A stretch of DNA of 19,552 nucleotides from an uncultured Lachnospiraceae bacterium (GTDB taxonomy: Bacteria > Bacillota_A > Clostridia > Lachnospirales > Lachnospiraceae). The notes under the pieces are model-generated. The model had not been told where the DNA came from. It made no database searches and worked only from the letters and a program-made list of their open reading frames with translations. Position numbers and translations under genes: made by a program. This document shows, in pieces, positions 7,288 through 14,080 of this stretch (within the stretch, counting starts at the first letter, position 1; each line of letters starts with the position of its first letter). Location: contig CAJUQU010000044.1 of the NCBI GenBank assembly GCA_910588595.1, positions 1 through 19,552 on the forward strand, in the 5' to 3' direction.

Positions 7288-7708
7288 TTATTTTTATGTG
7301 TGTTCATTGATCGAATATATTGCACGCCAGACAAAAAATAAGCGAGGCGTTATTGCGAAAGCCCTGGGTAAGGAAGGGGTTCAAAAACAGTTATACGATG
7401 CGGAGGTGAATCATTGTCTCTCTTTTGAACAGGTAGGTGATGAGGTGATCGAGCAGTACAGGATTACAGATGGAGATTTTGATACGATCACGGATTGTAA
7501 ATATGCTGTTCCCAGTTTTCTGGATATCGGAAAGTTGTACAGCATTTTGATCGAAAACTGTGCGGAGCCGGGAAAGGAAACGGATGAGTTATTGAAGATA
7601 TTTTCTTCTTTTATCAGTGATAAAATATCGGAGTTTCAGACAGATCTTTATTATCAGAATCCCAGCTATCTGGAATGTTCTTATCGGTCAGGATATCTGC
7701 TTGACTGA
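7265..7708 (+). CDS. Partner of the DUF3990 protein, possible antitoxin-like (DUF3791-like N-terminus)
   Basis: A 147-aa acidic soluble protein. ATG 7265 is chosen over an upstream TTG because AGGAG lies about 12 nt before it. The N-terminal part (YFYVCSLIEYIARQTKNKRG) resembles the small DUF3791 module often seen beside DUF3990; the C-terminal part is helical and acidic. Overlap with the upstream gene and the small size fit a toxin/neutraliser arrangement, but this is inference from gene order. It has no recognisable DNA-binding domain, so regulation, if any, would not be by a classical HTH antitoxin. Confidence 0.6.
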   Translation: MTERERNDYFYVCSLIEYIARQTKNKRGVIAKALGKEGVQKQLYDAEVNHCLSFEQVGDEVIEQYRITDGDFDTITDCKYAVPSFLDIGKLYSILIENCAEPGKETDELLKIFSSFISDKISEFQTDLYYQNPSYLECSYRSGYLLD

Positions 7709-7768
7709 GGGCGCAGCACGGCGTGCGAGTAGTGGAGAAGGTCATTCCCCTACTTGATTGTTTGCACC

Positions 7769-7797
7769 TTGACAAAATAAGTTCTATATAGTACTAT
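7769..7797 (+). promoter_or_regulatory. Strong promoter of the marR/flavin-reductase operon with a palindrome over the -10
   Basis: TTGACA (7769-7774), a 17-bp spacer and TACTAT (7792-7797). The perfect 10-bp palindrome ATAGTACTAT (7788-7797) covers the -10 and is a candidate MarR autoregulatory operator. Predicted start near 7804. Confidence 0.75.
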
Positions 7798-7804
7798 TAA
7801 GATT

Positions 7805-7870
7805 ATGAAAAGGAGACGTCCTTTTTTTATGCTGTACAGTAAAACTGCCGCTTCTATCCTTGCGAAGCGG
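7805..7870 (+). promoter_or_regulatory. Structured leader with two hairpins and a possible leaderless ORF
   Basis: Right after the predicted transcription start, AAAAGGA (7808-7814) pairs with TCCTTTT (7819-7825) and is followed by further T residues, a weak terminator-like hairpin. A second stem pairs CCGCTTC (7848-7854) with GAAGCGG (7864-7870), just before the marR ribosome site. A 42-codon frame (7805-7933) starts with ATG essentially at the predicted transcript 5' end and spans both hairpins. An attenuation role is speculative. Confidence 0.35.
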
Positions 7871-7886
7871 TGGAGCAGGGAAAGGT

Positions 7887-8375
7887 GTGATATCACTGGA
7901 AACACGAGCAGGTTTTTTGATTTCTCATATTAAACAGGTTCAGGGGAGAGTTTTTGATCGGCTTTTGCAGACATGTGGTGTGGATGAATTTAATGGACCA
8001 CAGGGGCATATTCTTTATGTGTTATGGAAAAACGAGGGCATTCCTATTGTGGAACTTGCCCAAAAGACGGGACTGGCAAAAAATACACTTACTGCAATGC
8101 TTTGCAGAATGGAAGAAAATGGCTTAATCTGTCGGGAAATTTCAGCTTCTGACCGGCGCCAAAGCATCATTAGCCTGACACCCCAAGCCCGTGCACTGGA
8201 GAAACGCTACAATCAAGTCTCTCAGCAAATGAACAGCTTGTTTTTTAAGGATTTTGAAAAGGCAGAAATCAGGGAGTTAGAACAGTATCTTGACCGCATT
8301 GTTTCCAACCTGGAGCGAGCGGAACAAGCATTAAAAAAGGGAAAGGATGTACATGATGGCAAAGGTAAAAACTAA
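7887..8375 (+). CDS. MarR-family transcriptional regulator
   Basis: A 162-aa protein. GTG 7887 is chosen because AGGG lies about 6 nt upstream and the protein then begins MISLETRAGFLISHIKQ, as in the family; an upstream TTG at 7860 lacks such support. The winged helix is clear: IPIVELAQKTGLAKNTLTAM, then a wing containing SASDRRQSIISLTPQA. Long N- and C-terminal helices form the dimer interface. The flavin-reductase-like gene overlaps its 3' end, so it probably controls that gene and itself through the palindrome in the promoter. Typical ligands of such regulators are phenolics, antibiotics or oxidants; the ligand here is unknown. Confidence 0.88.
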   Translation: MISLETRAGFLISHIKQVQGRVFDRLLQTCGVDEFNGPQGHILYVLWKNEGIPIVELAQKTGLAKNTLTAMLCRMEENGLICREISASDRRQSIISLTPQARALEKRYNQVSQQMNSLFFKDFEKAEIRELEQYLDRIVSNLERAEQALKKGKDVHDGKGKN

Positions 8376-8952
8376 GATTGGTAATGATTACTGTCCGCAG
8401 GCGTTATTTCTATATGGCACAAAACAGGAAGATGGGCAGCCCCATTTTGGTCTTTTCTGTTGGTTTGGATATTATCGTTCTTCAGAGGGACTCGGGGTAA
8501 TGGCTTGTATAGGTGAGGAAAAACAGACCAAGGATTTGATACGCAAAAATGGTGTATTTTCAGCGAACCTCGTGTCTGAACAGCTGCTGCCTTTGGCAGA
8601 TTATTATGGTTGTATCTGCGGCTGGACCACACCGGATAAGATGAAGAGACTGCCTGCTGTAGAGTGGGGACAAGTGTTGGATGTGCCAACCATTGCAGAA
8701 AGCCCTGTCAGTTTTGAACTGGAAGTGAAAAAAGAAATCCCTATGGGAGATGGATCAGATATTTTTCTCTGTTTAATCCGCAATGTAACCCAGGATGAAC
8801 AACTGCTGGACACAACGATTCCCTTTATAGAAAGATTGATGCAGGCTGCTCCGGTATTAGCCCCGGGCGACGAAGCCTATTCTTCCATTGATGGAAGATA
8901 TCTCGGAAAATGGGGAGAACCTATGAAAAATATGGCTGACATCAAAGAATAG
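8353..8952 (+). CDS. Flavin reductase-like, FMN-binding family protein
   Basis: About 200 aa. The start is placed at ATG 8353 (GGAAAGG 6 nt upstream); 8347 and 8356 are alternatives. The sequence shows the split-barrel FMN-binding pattern: CPQALFLYGT, GLGVMACIGEEKQTKDLIRKN, GVFSANLVSEQLLPLADYYG, then a region with FELEVKKEIPMGDGSDIFLCLI, matching the DIM6/NTAB-like flavin reductase family. It probably binds FMN and reduces small molecules or flavin. It is translationally coupled to the marR gene by a 23-bp overlap, a common regulator/oxidoreductase pairing. Substrate unknown. Confidence 0.8.
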   Translation: MMAKVKTKIGNDYCPQALFLYGTKQEDGQPHFGLFCWFGYYRSSEGLGVMACIGEEKQTKDLIRKNGVFSANLVSEQLLPLADYYGCICGWTTPDKMKRLPAVEWGQVLDVPTIAESPVSFELEVKKEIPMGDGSDIFLCLIRNVTQDEQLLDTTIPFIERLMQAAPVLAPGDEAYSSIDGRYLGKWGEPMKNMADIKE

Positions 8953-9002
8953 CTGCATAATACAAACGCATTCCGGAAGAACAGACTACAAAGGTCTTGG
9001 AC

Positions 9003-9038
9003 TAATTTAATCCCCCCCGAATTGGGGGGATTAAAATT
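9003..9038. terminator. Strong G:C hairpin after the marR operon
   Basis: A run of C (9012-9018) preceded by AATTTAAT pairs with GGGGGG (9024-9029) followed by ATTAAAATT, forming a near-perfect stem of about 14 bp with a small loop around GAATT. There is no proper T-run on either side, so it may act as a terminator of low polarity or as a transcript-end stabiliser. It separates the flavin-reductase gene from the carboxypeptidase gene. Confidence 0.6.
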
Positions 9039-9083
9039 ACCACCTACAGATTGAAGCCAAGAATGTTGCGAAAGGAGAAGTAT

Positions 9084-9965
9084 ATGAATTTGTTAAAACA
9101 TGGCGATATCATTGGGATAATATCACCTAGTTGGGTAGCAAATAAAAATGATTATGAAAAGTACGCAAAAGGCATTGAAAAATTGGGATTTCGCGTCAAA
9201 TTCGGCAAAAATATTTATAAAGACACTTATAAATATACTGCAAGTGTAACAGAGCGTGTTGATGATCTGAACGAGATGATATATGACGAGAATGTAAGGT
9301 TGGTATTCTTTGGTGGGGGGTATGGAAGTGTAGATTTACTTCCGTATATTGATTATAATAGAATAAAAGAAACGCCGAAGCTTTTTTTGAGTTATAGTGA
9401 TGGAACATCTATACTGAATGCTATATATGCTAACACCGGCATAACGACATACTATGGGCAGACTCCGGGATTATTTGACAATATCAACGAATACGACAGA
9501 AAACAATTTGTCTCGCATTTGATCGATGGAGCGGTAACAGATCATATCAGTAATAGTGATTGGCATACTATAACAGGGGGATGTTGCAAAGGAAGCCTTG
9601 TTGGCGGATATTTACTTAATTTTGTTCTGACTCTGGGAAACAGATTCTTTCCGTATCAAACAGACAGGAATTATATATTATTTATTGAAGAATTGGATCA
9701 ATTTCAATCCGTTCAGGATGTCAGCATGTTCTTAACTTGTATTGGGCAAAGCCGGTTGATGGAACAAGTAACAGGTTTGTTGTTTGGACACTATTCAGAT
9801 GATATTTCGCCACTGTTGTTTGAAGTGCTGGAGCGGTTTGGTAAAAAATATAACATTCCTGTGGCTTATTGTGACGATTTTGGTCATGGCTCCAATCATG
9901 CTATTTTTCCTATTGGCAGAGGGGCGGTTTTAGACACAAAAAATAAAACACTATTATTTCAATAG
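9084..9965 (+). CDS. LD-carboxypeptidase / MccF-like serine peptidase (S66 family)
   Basis: A 293-aa protein. ATG 9084 is chosen over TTG 9051 because AAAGGAG lies 6 nt upstream. The N-terminus LLKHGDIIGIISPSWVAN is the family start. FFGGGYGSVDLLPYIDY and FLSYSDGTSILNA (nucleophile Ser105 in the YSD elbow) precede the later glutamate in FIEELDQ and the histidine in GHGSNHAIFPIGRG, completing a Ser-Glu-His triad. S66 enzymes cut L,D-peptide bonds in muropeptide recycling or inactivate microcin C-like compounds (MccF). There is no signal peptide, so it is cytoplasmic. The C-terminal half is more like the MccF/YocD branch than E. coli LdcA, so a self-protection role is possible. Confidence 0.85.
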   Translation: MNLLKHGDIIGIISPSWVANKNDYEKYAKGIEKLGFRVKFGKNIYKDTYKYTASVTERVDDLNEMIYDENVRLVFFGGGYGSVDLLPYIDYNRIKETPKLFLSYSDGTSILNAIYANTGITTYYGQTPGLFDNINEYDRKQFVSHLIDGAVTDHISNSDWHTITGGCCKGSLVGGYLLNFVLTLGNRFFPYQTDRNYILFIEELDQFQSVQDVSMFLTCIGQSRLMEQVTGLLFGHYSDDISPLLFEVLERFGKKYNIPVAYCDDFGHGSNHAIFPIGRGAVLDTKNKTLLFQ

Positions 9966-10122
9966 AGCATAAGTTGTATGCGAATAGAATGTTTGCCCAA
10001 TTTTTCCTCAGTTATAAGTCTAAGGGCAGACACATTTGCTATAAATTTAGCATTTTCAGGGGGGTGCAAGCTTTTTGCAGATAAGCGCTTAAACTCCCTT
10101 TGCGTTTCTCGTTTCGTTATTT

Positions 10123-10212
10123 AGAGTGTAGTATTTATGTGTAATGTCTATGTGCAATGTCTATGTGTAGTGTATACGTATAGTGCTATGCGTAATATAT
10201 ATGCGTAGTATC
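10123..10212. repeat. Degenerate 13-bp tandem repeat (6-7 units)
   Basis: Six consecutive units, consensus TATGYGTARTRTC, run from 10136 to 10212 (TATGTGTAATGTC, TATGTGCAATGTC, TATGTGTAGTGTA, a 12-bp variant, TATGCGTAATATA, TATGCGTAGTATC), with a weaker copy at 10123-10135. The last base coincides with the stop codon of the minus-strand radical SAM gene. The tract is purine/pyrimidine alternating (TATG/TGCG) and lies between convergent genes. Confidence 0.75.
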
Positions 10213-12080
10213 TATAAGGAAATGAGATAATAAGCCGCGTCATGTGTCAGTGCGCTGCGGTTCTTGTAGTCAAACAGGATATAGGCGGGACTTTCCAGCG
10301 GGGCGTGGTCAGCGGGGCATGTCTCCCATACCGGGTAGGTGAACCGTTCAATGTGCGTCATGCGCAGAAGCTGCGCGGAGGTGCAGCCGTCATAGCCTTT
10401 TAGATAGCGGTGTGTCAGTTCTTCGTGTTCGAAAAACTGGCGCACTTTTTTCTTTTCGGCATCATTTTTCTCCATGACATTTTCCGGTGAGAAGTCGGGG
10501 CGGCTTTTTAAGTTCTCGCGCAGATACAGGTCGAAGGTCAAAAGCTCGACAAAAAGAGCACGTTTGTCTGCCGCTGCGGTGCACGCGAAATCTAAGAGCA
10601 CCTGATAGCGGTAGATCCGCGAGGGCGTGCTGGTCATATAGCCGTTCGTGCGGTAATAATCTGCGAGCGCCTCGTACATGTGAAAGGGCGAGGCAAACTG
10701 TCGGATCAGAGCGGGAAGCGTGCGGGTAAACTGACCGGAATTAAAATATAGTTCAACCATTTCCTCGACGCCCTTCAATTTCAGCACGTCGTCAAAGCTG
10801 AGCCATCGGGTATACAGCACTTCGTAAGGGGGGCGGGAGCCGTAGACAATGCCGTATCTGTCGGCGCACAGTTCCATCGGGGATCCTTTTAATACCTTGA
10901 GAAACCCTAACTGCAGCTGGTCCGGTGCCAGCGCGTACACATCGTTAAACGAGCGGGCGAAGCTGTCATAGTCTTCATAGGGAAGCCCTGCGATCAGGTC
11001 GAGGTGCTGGTGGATGTTCCGGAAACTGTGGATCGCCGTCACGATCCTGCAGAGCGCGTCGATATCCATATGGCGGTTGATCGCCCGCAGTGTGGCAGCA
11101 TTGGTGGACTGCACACCGATTTCTAACTGGATCAAGCCAGGGCGCATACCGCGCATGACCGCAAGCTGCCTGTCAGTCAGCAGGTCGGCTGCGATCTCAA
11201 AGTGAAAATTTGTGACACCATTGTCATATTTTTTCAGATATTTCCATATGGAGAGGGCATGATCTTCATTGCAGTTAAACGTGCGGTCGATGAACTTTAC
11301 CTGCGGCACTTTGTGGTCAAGAAAGTACTGCAGCTCTGACTGGACTGTGCTGATGTCGCGCAGGCGGACTTTCTTGTCGATGGATGAGAGGCAGTAGGCG
11401 CACTGAAACGGGCAGCCGCGCTGGGACTCATAGTAGATGATGCGGTTTTTAAAAGTGACAAGCGTGTCATATTTGGAGCCGCTGACGGAAATATCGGCAT
11501 GGATCTGTCCGAAGCTGTCAGATGGATCTGCTGCTTTGCGGGTAGAAAGCGCGGGATCATACAAAAAAGGAAGCCTGTCTATATCCACAAGCGCGCGTTC
11601 TCCTGTAAATCCCTCCTTGCAGACGATGCCCTTGATCTCCGGCAGTGTTGTCGTGTGTTCCCAGTAATATTTCAACAGTTCCAGAAAAGTCTCCTCGCCC
11701 TCGCCGATCATGATTCCTGCAAGCTGCGGGAAGGTCTGTATCAGATCCTGCGCGTGATAAGAAACCTCCGGTCCGCCAAGCCAGAGCGCGGTGTCGGGCA
11801 GCAGTTTGGGCAGCTCCGAGAGCAGATCCTGTACGATATTCCAATTCCAGATATAGCAGGAAAAGGCGGCAGCCTGCGGTCTTTTCTGATATATGTCTGC
11901 GAGGATGGCGCCTTGCGGCTGATTGATCGTGTACTCCGCGATCTCGAGCGCACAGCCGCCGGGGCGGTCGGGGTAGTACTTGTCCGCGTAGGCTTTGAGG
12001 CTGTAGATGGCTGGATTGGAGTGGATATATTTGGCGTTGATCCCGATCAGCAGGATGCTGTTGTCTGAGGTTTGATTCAT
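10212..12080 (-). CDS. B12-binding-type radical SAM protein with DUF4080 C-terminus
   Basis: A 622-aa protein. The N-terminal part (about 8-140) looks like the cobalamin-binding Rossmann domain (ILLIGINAKYIHSNPA, LWLGGPEVSYHA, GIMIGEGEETF). The radical SAM core follows with CPFQCAYC (C223, C227, C230) and IQLEIGVQSTN. The C-terminal part (about 420-600) matches DUF4080. I see no DxHxxG cobalamin motif, as is usual in this branch. It is a presumed cytoplasmic SAM- and possibly cobalamin-dependent enzyme; its substrate is unknown. AGGAG precedes the ATG (12080), and the gene lies 92 bp downstream of uma2 on the same strand, possibly one transcript. It ends in TAG. Confidence 0.88.
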   Translation of the reverse strand: MNQTSDNSILLIGINAKYIHSNPAIYSLKAYADKYYPDRPGGCALEIAEYTINQPQGAILADIYQKRPQAAAFSCYIWNWNIVQDLLSELPKLLPDTALWLGGPEVSYHAQDLIQTFPQLAGIMIGEGEETFLELLKYYWEHTTTLPEIKGIVCKEGFTGERALVDIDRLPFLYDPALSTRKAADPSDSFGQIHADISVSGSKYDTLVTFKNRIIYYESQRGCPFQCAYCLSSIDKKVRLRDISTVQSELQYFLDHKVPQVKFIDRTFNCNEDHALSIWKYLKKYDNGVTNFHFEIAADLLTDRQLAVMRGMRPGLIQLEIGVQSTNAATLRAINRHMDIDALCRIVTAIHSFRNIHQHLDLIAGLPYEDYDSFARSFNDVYALAPDQLQLGFLKVLKGSPMELCADRYGIVYGSRPPYEVLYTRWLSFDDVLKLKGVEEMVELYFNSGQFTRTLPALIRQFASPFHMYEALADYYRTNGYMTSTPSRIYRYQVLLDFACTAAADKRALFVELLTFDLYLRENLKSRPDFSPENVMEKNDAEKKKVRQFFEHEELTHRYLKGYDGCTSAQLLRMTHIERFTYPVWETCPADHAPLESPAYILFDYKNRSALTHDAAYYLISL

Positions 12081-12172
12081 GGCTGTTGACTCCTGTGGGA
12101 AGTATTTCCCTTTTGATGATATGCGGTCTTATCTTGGTGGGCAGCGCAAGCCGTTCTGTCAATTTTGCTGCA

Positions 12173-12730
12173 TTACGATCCAATACTGATTTCTGCAAAG
12201 TCAATCTCAAAATCTTCATAGATTCCGGCTTTTACCTTATCCGAAAAAGAATATTCTTCGAATGTATCCTGTTCAAAATTGTAAACCAGTATCAGTTGTT
12301 TCAGCGGATCAACGATCCAATATTCTTTTACCCCTGCTGTGCCATACTTTAATAATTTCTTATTGTAATCCATTGGACGGCTGGAAGGCGAAACAATCTC
12401 AATGATCCAATCGGGTGCGCCCTTACACCCTTCGTCTGTAAGCTTGTTTCTGTCGCAGATTACAGATATGTCCGGCTCTACATAAATATCATTATTTGCA
12501 TTCAGAAATACTGCAAATGGAGCGGGGTACACTTTGCAATCACCTTTTTTATTTTTGATATAATCTTTGATCAAATAGGTAAAGTCTGTTACCAATTCCT
12601 GATGAATCCTGTCAGGGGCTGCCATCCTATACAATACACCGTCAATCAGTTCTGCCCTTTGACCCTCCGGCAAATTATAGATATCCTGGATGGTACAACA
12701 GTTTGACGGTTCTGCTACTGCTGCATTCAT
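12173..12730 (-). CDS. Uma2-family (DUF820) putative PD-(D/E)XK endonuclease
   Basis: A 185-aa protein with the Uma2 signature: RAELIDGVLYRMAAP near the N-terminus, VEPDISVICDRNKL (D87) and PDWIIEIVSPSSRPMDYNKK (E111), then EYWIVDP. These are the family's nuclease-fold acidic residues. The family is abundant in cyanobacteria, sporadic in Clostridia and has no settled role. It has a consensus promoter and a ribosome site (AAGGAAGGTGA). It may be cotranscribed with the radical SAM gene. Confidence 0.88.
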   Translation of the reverse strand: MNAAVAEPSNCCTIQDIYNLPEGQRAELIDGVLYRMAAPDRIHQELVTDFTYLIKDYIKNKKGDCKVYPAPFAVFLNANNDIYVEPDISVICDRNKLTDEGCKGAPDWIIEIVSPSSRPMDYNKKLLKYGTAGVKEYWIVDPLKQLILVYNFEQDTFEEYSFSDKVKAGIYEDFEIDFAEISIGS

Positions 12731-12754
12731 TTGATCACCTTCCTTTTCTCTATA

Positions 12755-12783
12755 ATTATATAGTGTATTGATGTATGGTGCAA
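12755..12783 (-). promoter_or_regulatory. Promoter of the uma2/radical SAM transcript
   Basis: Minus strand TTGCAC (12783-12778), a 17-bp spacer and TATAAT (12760-12755), giving a leader of about 20 nt before the ATG at 12730. Confidence 0.75.
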
Positions 12784-13157
12784 GTAATTTTCTCCTTGCG
12801 TTTCTGCACTTTTACTTTAGCATTTTGTGTGCAGATGGGTTGCTGTTTACGCCTTCATTACATAAAATTGTGTCAGAATTAGTTGGCGTGAACAGTAACG
12901 AAGGATTAAGAAGAAAAAATACGCAAACGGGTAGAAGCATGCGTGTATATGTGGTAAGATAATACTACCTGAATCATTACCCGGTTCTCAAAAGATTGTG
13001 TTATCCGACAAACGGAGCCGTCAAAGGCGGCATGGGGGATTAAAATCAAAAAGAATAGCATTTTATGGGCGGCGGTTTCGATGGCAGTCATGCTGGCATT
13101 GCCGTGGCTTGCGGTTACTTTTGTAAATGGCGATGCAGGAATGGCGGTATGCTTTCT

Positions 13158-13858
13158 TTTATTTTCTCTTTTCGGAATTGTGTATCCAATGAAAATGGGG
13201 AAAGCCATATGCATTGCGGGTGACGGGCAAATATTTTTCTATAAATATATAAATCATATTATTTTGAGGTGATAAAGTGGATAAGGGACGTATTATTTTT
13301 TTGAACGGAGTAACGAGCGCAGGGAAAACATCGATAGTCGAAGCCCTTCAGGAGCGTGATGACATATTCTTTTACGTTGTTGCCAATGATTTATTTCAGG
13401 AGATGATCGGGGATAAATATTTGCGTGAAAACTATTGGAAATATCTTAGCGAAGTGATCATTATGATGTACCATACTGCGAAGCTCTATTCAGATATGGG
13501 AAAAAATATTCTTATTGACGGTATACTGGTTGAAAGAGAAGAAATAACGCCTCATTATCTGCGGTTGCTGGAAATACTGAAAAATAATCCACTGGATTTG
13601 GTTGAAGTATATTGTCCGCTGGATGTATGCAGAAAAAGAAATATCGTGCGTGGAGACAGATACGAAAATCAATCCGATGAACAACATAAATTGATGGCAA
13701 AAAATATAGAATATACGTTGCGGGTAGATACAAGTTTGTTCAGTGCAGATGAATGTGCGGAAATAATTGTTAAGAAATTGTTTTAACCCATAAATTAAAT
13801 ATGCATTATGTTTCAAATTTTATGCAGTAGAACACTTTGCCGAAAAGGGATTTATTTT
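13158..13858 (+). mobile_element. Transposase-less insertion cassette carrying a phosphotransferase-like gene
   Basis: The unit 13166-13850 is bounded by an 8-bp direct repeat TTTATTTT (13158-13165 and 13851-13858). The ends are imperfect inverted repeats: the left end reads CTCTTTTCGG and the right end, read inward on the other strand, reads TCCCTTTTCGG, with a GTGT block a few bases further in on both sides. Deleting the insert plus one repeat copy rejoins the interrupted membrane-protein frame. No transposase is encoded; the only gene is the P-loop kinase at 13277-13786. An 8-bp duplication is known for several families (for example ISL3, IS1595, IS66); I cannot assign one. The insert looks clearly AT-richer than the flanking genes. 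Confidence 0.75.
13277..13786 (+). CDS. Chloramphenicol phosphotransferase-like P-loop kinase
   Basis: A 169-aa protein starting at GTG 13277 with GAGGTGA about 4 nt upstream. Walker A is GVTSAGKTS (11-19), followed by an aspartate in VVANDLFQEM (D38) at the place of the catalytic Asp of the chloramphenicol 3-O-phosphotransferase family, then NILIDGILVEREEI and CPLDVCRKRNIVRGDRY, an arginine-rich lid typical of small-molecule kinases. Length is close to that family (about 180 aa). It could phosphorylate an antibiotic or another small hydroxylated molecule; resistance is not implied by sequence alone. It is the sole passenger of the insertion cassette and has no operon partner. Confidence 0.8.
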   Translation: MDKGRIIFLNGVTSAGKTSIVEALQERDDIFFYVVANDLFQEMIGDKYLRENYWKYLSEVIIMMYHTAKLYSDMGKNILIDGILVEREEITPHYLRLLEILKNNPLDLVEVYCPLDVCRKRNIVRGDRYENQSDEQHKLMAKNIEYTLRVDTSLFSADECAEIIVKKLF

Positions 13859-14080
13859 TTGCAGTCAATCCACTATACTCCGTGATAATCGGAGCATTTG
13901 CGGGAAAGGACATCCGGCATTTATCCTGTATGCGGCGGTCTATCTTGTTTTGGGTCAGAATTACAAACACCTATGAGAAATAGAGGTAGTGCGGCATTGA
14001 AGGGGAGGCGTTTTTCGAAGTGTCAGCATGAAACAGGATCAGAAGGATGTGTAAAAAGAGATCGAAAGGGGCATAGAGAA

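Larger units (their letters stand above)
12973..13976 (+). pseudogene. Small multi-pass membrane protein gene split by an insertion and further decayed
   Basis: The left part (open from 12973) contains KKNSILWAAVSMAVMLALPW and then AVTFVNGDAGMAVCFLLF up to 13165. The right part resumes at 13859 with FAVNPLYSVIIGAFAGKDIR. Joining 13165 to 13859 keeps the frame exactly, giving CFLLF-FAVNPLYS. Further right the frame shifts: AFILYAAVYLVLG is read in another frame and ends at TGA 13974, suggesting an internal deletion as well. The complete protein would have about four hydrophobic segments. I recall similar small unnamed Lachnospiraceae membrane proteins but no function. No start codon with a good ribosome site is clear for the left part. 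The intervening 693 bp are the mobile cassette described separately. Confidence 0.75.

Noticed and set aside
9966..10122. Terminator after the LD-carboxypeptidase gene
   Set aside because: Only short stems without a T-run were seen (for example TGCT/AGCA and TGCAA/TTGCA), too weak to call.
10123..10212. CRISPR array
   Set aside because: The units are 13 bp, directly adjacent and degenerate, with no spacers and no cas genes nearby.
11499..12068. 189-codon plus-strand ORF opposite the radical SAM gene
   Set aside because: It has no recognisable domain or ribosome site and lies opposite the cobalamin-binding region of a well-supported gene.
13898..14080. N-terminal extension of the DUF2185-DUF4241 protein
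   Set aside because: It overlaps the relic of the split membrane-protein gene, has no domain pattern, and a better start with a ribosome site exists at 14081.
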